From Lumbricus terrestris (taxonomy: Eukaryota; Annelida; Clitellata; Crassiclitellata; Lumbricidae): a stretch of DNA of 64,000 nucleotides. The position numbers were made by a program, and so were the translations under genes. Below, piece after piece: positions 63,873 to 64,000 of this stretch. Location of the stretch: assembly GCA_949752735.1 (NCBI GenBank), contig OX457036.1, positions 88,167,987-88,231,986 on the forward strand, written 5' to 3'. The stretch's first letter is position 1; the number at the start of each line of letters is the position of its first letter. Below the pieces are notes generated by a model. It was given only the letters and a program-made list of their open reading frames with translations. It had not been told where the DNA came from and ran no database searches.

Positions 63873-64000
63873 CAAAGCTCGAGGGTACGTACCGTACGTA
63901 TTCTATTTTGTGAAAGGTACGTGCGTATTTTAACGTACCCTATTTTAGGGTACGTAAACAATAATAAAATACGTTAGCCTCGTCATTGCTCATTATAAGA
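63873..64000. repeat. GGTACGT-rich sequence at window end
   Basis: Repeated GGTACGTACCGTACGTA, AGGTACGTGCGTATTTTAA and inverse ACGTACCCTATTTTAGG; probably the edge of another repeat element, incomplete in this window. Confidence 0.5.

Overview
This is eukaryotic, repeat-dominated DNA. The evidence is: non-LTR and TIR transposons with metazoan-type signatures, 8-bp hAT-style target duplications, kilobase-scale microsatellites, tRNA-derived SINE structure and spliced exons with canonical GT/AG borders. The palindromic word TAGGCCTA recurs throughout. The exons look like secreted coiled-coil and C-type-lectin proteins. Together these suggest a marine invertebrate, possibly a deuterostome such as an echinoderm; that assignment is a guess. 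There are no prokaryotic operons, rRNA genes or CRISPR arrays.

Host gene signal is sparse and lies on the minus strand. Two exons (32951-32764 and 21477-21206) together make one C-type lectin domain with EPN and WND calcium/sugar-site motifs. Their splice phases match across an 11.3-kb intron filled with transposons. A coiled-coil exon (58973-58703) has a compatible phase and may be upstream in the same or a related gene. A homologous signal-peptide plus coiled-coil first exon sits at 11855-11499.

Layout: 0-2.7 kb, 3' ends of an RLE-type and an RTE-like LINE. 3.2-5.1 kb, nested TIR elements and a foldback mariner derivative. 5.9-11.2 kb, a four-level nest of TIR transposons with perfect 8-bp target duplications; one layer carries an unnamed conserved protein fragment. 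12.4-17.8 kb, microsatellites and GC-skewed tandem arrays. 18.5-20.8 kb, a possible LTR element with a gag-like coiled-coil ORF. 21-33 kb, the lectin intron with foldback elements, a broken pogo/jerky-like transposase, hAT and mariner MITEs and LINE tails. 33-35.6 kb, a tandem family with a 215-bp piggyBac MITE, then a SINE whose tail matches the LINE at 54.9-58.0 kb. 35.7-46.2 kb, one repetitive minus-strand gene relic split by a 4.7-kb foldback element, a 4.3-kb hAT nest and a LINE. 46.9-63.9 kb, a diverged segmental duplication in which each copy carries a near-identical hAT element at a different site, with an intact 1052-residue LINE between the copies.

The pieces do not form a pathway. 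They record repeated transposon invasion of a lectin locus, and empty sites within the window allow several insertions to be ordered.
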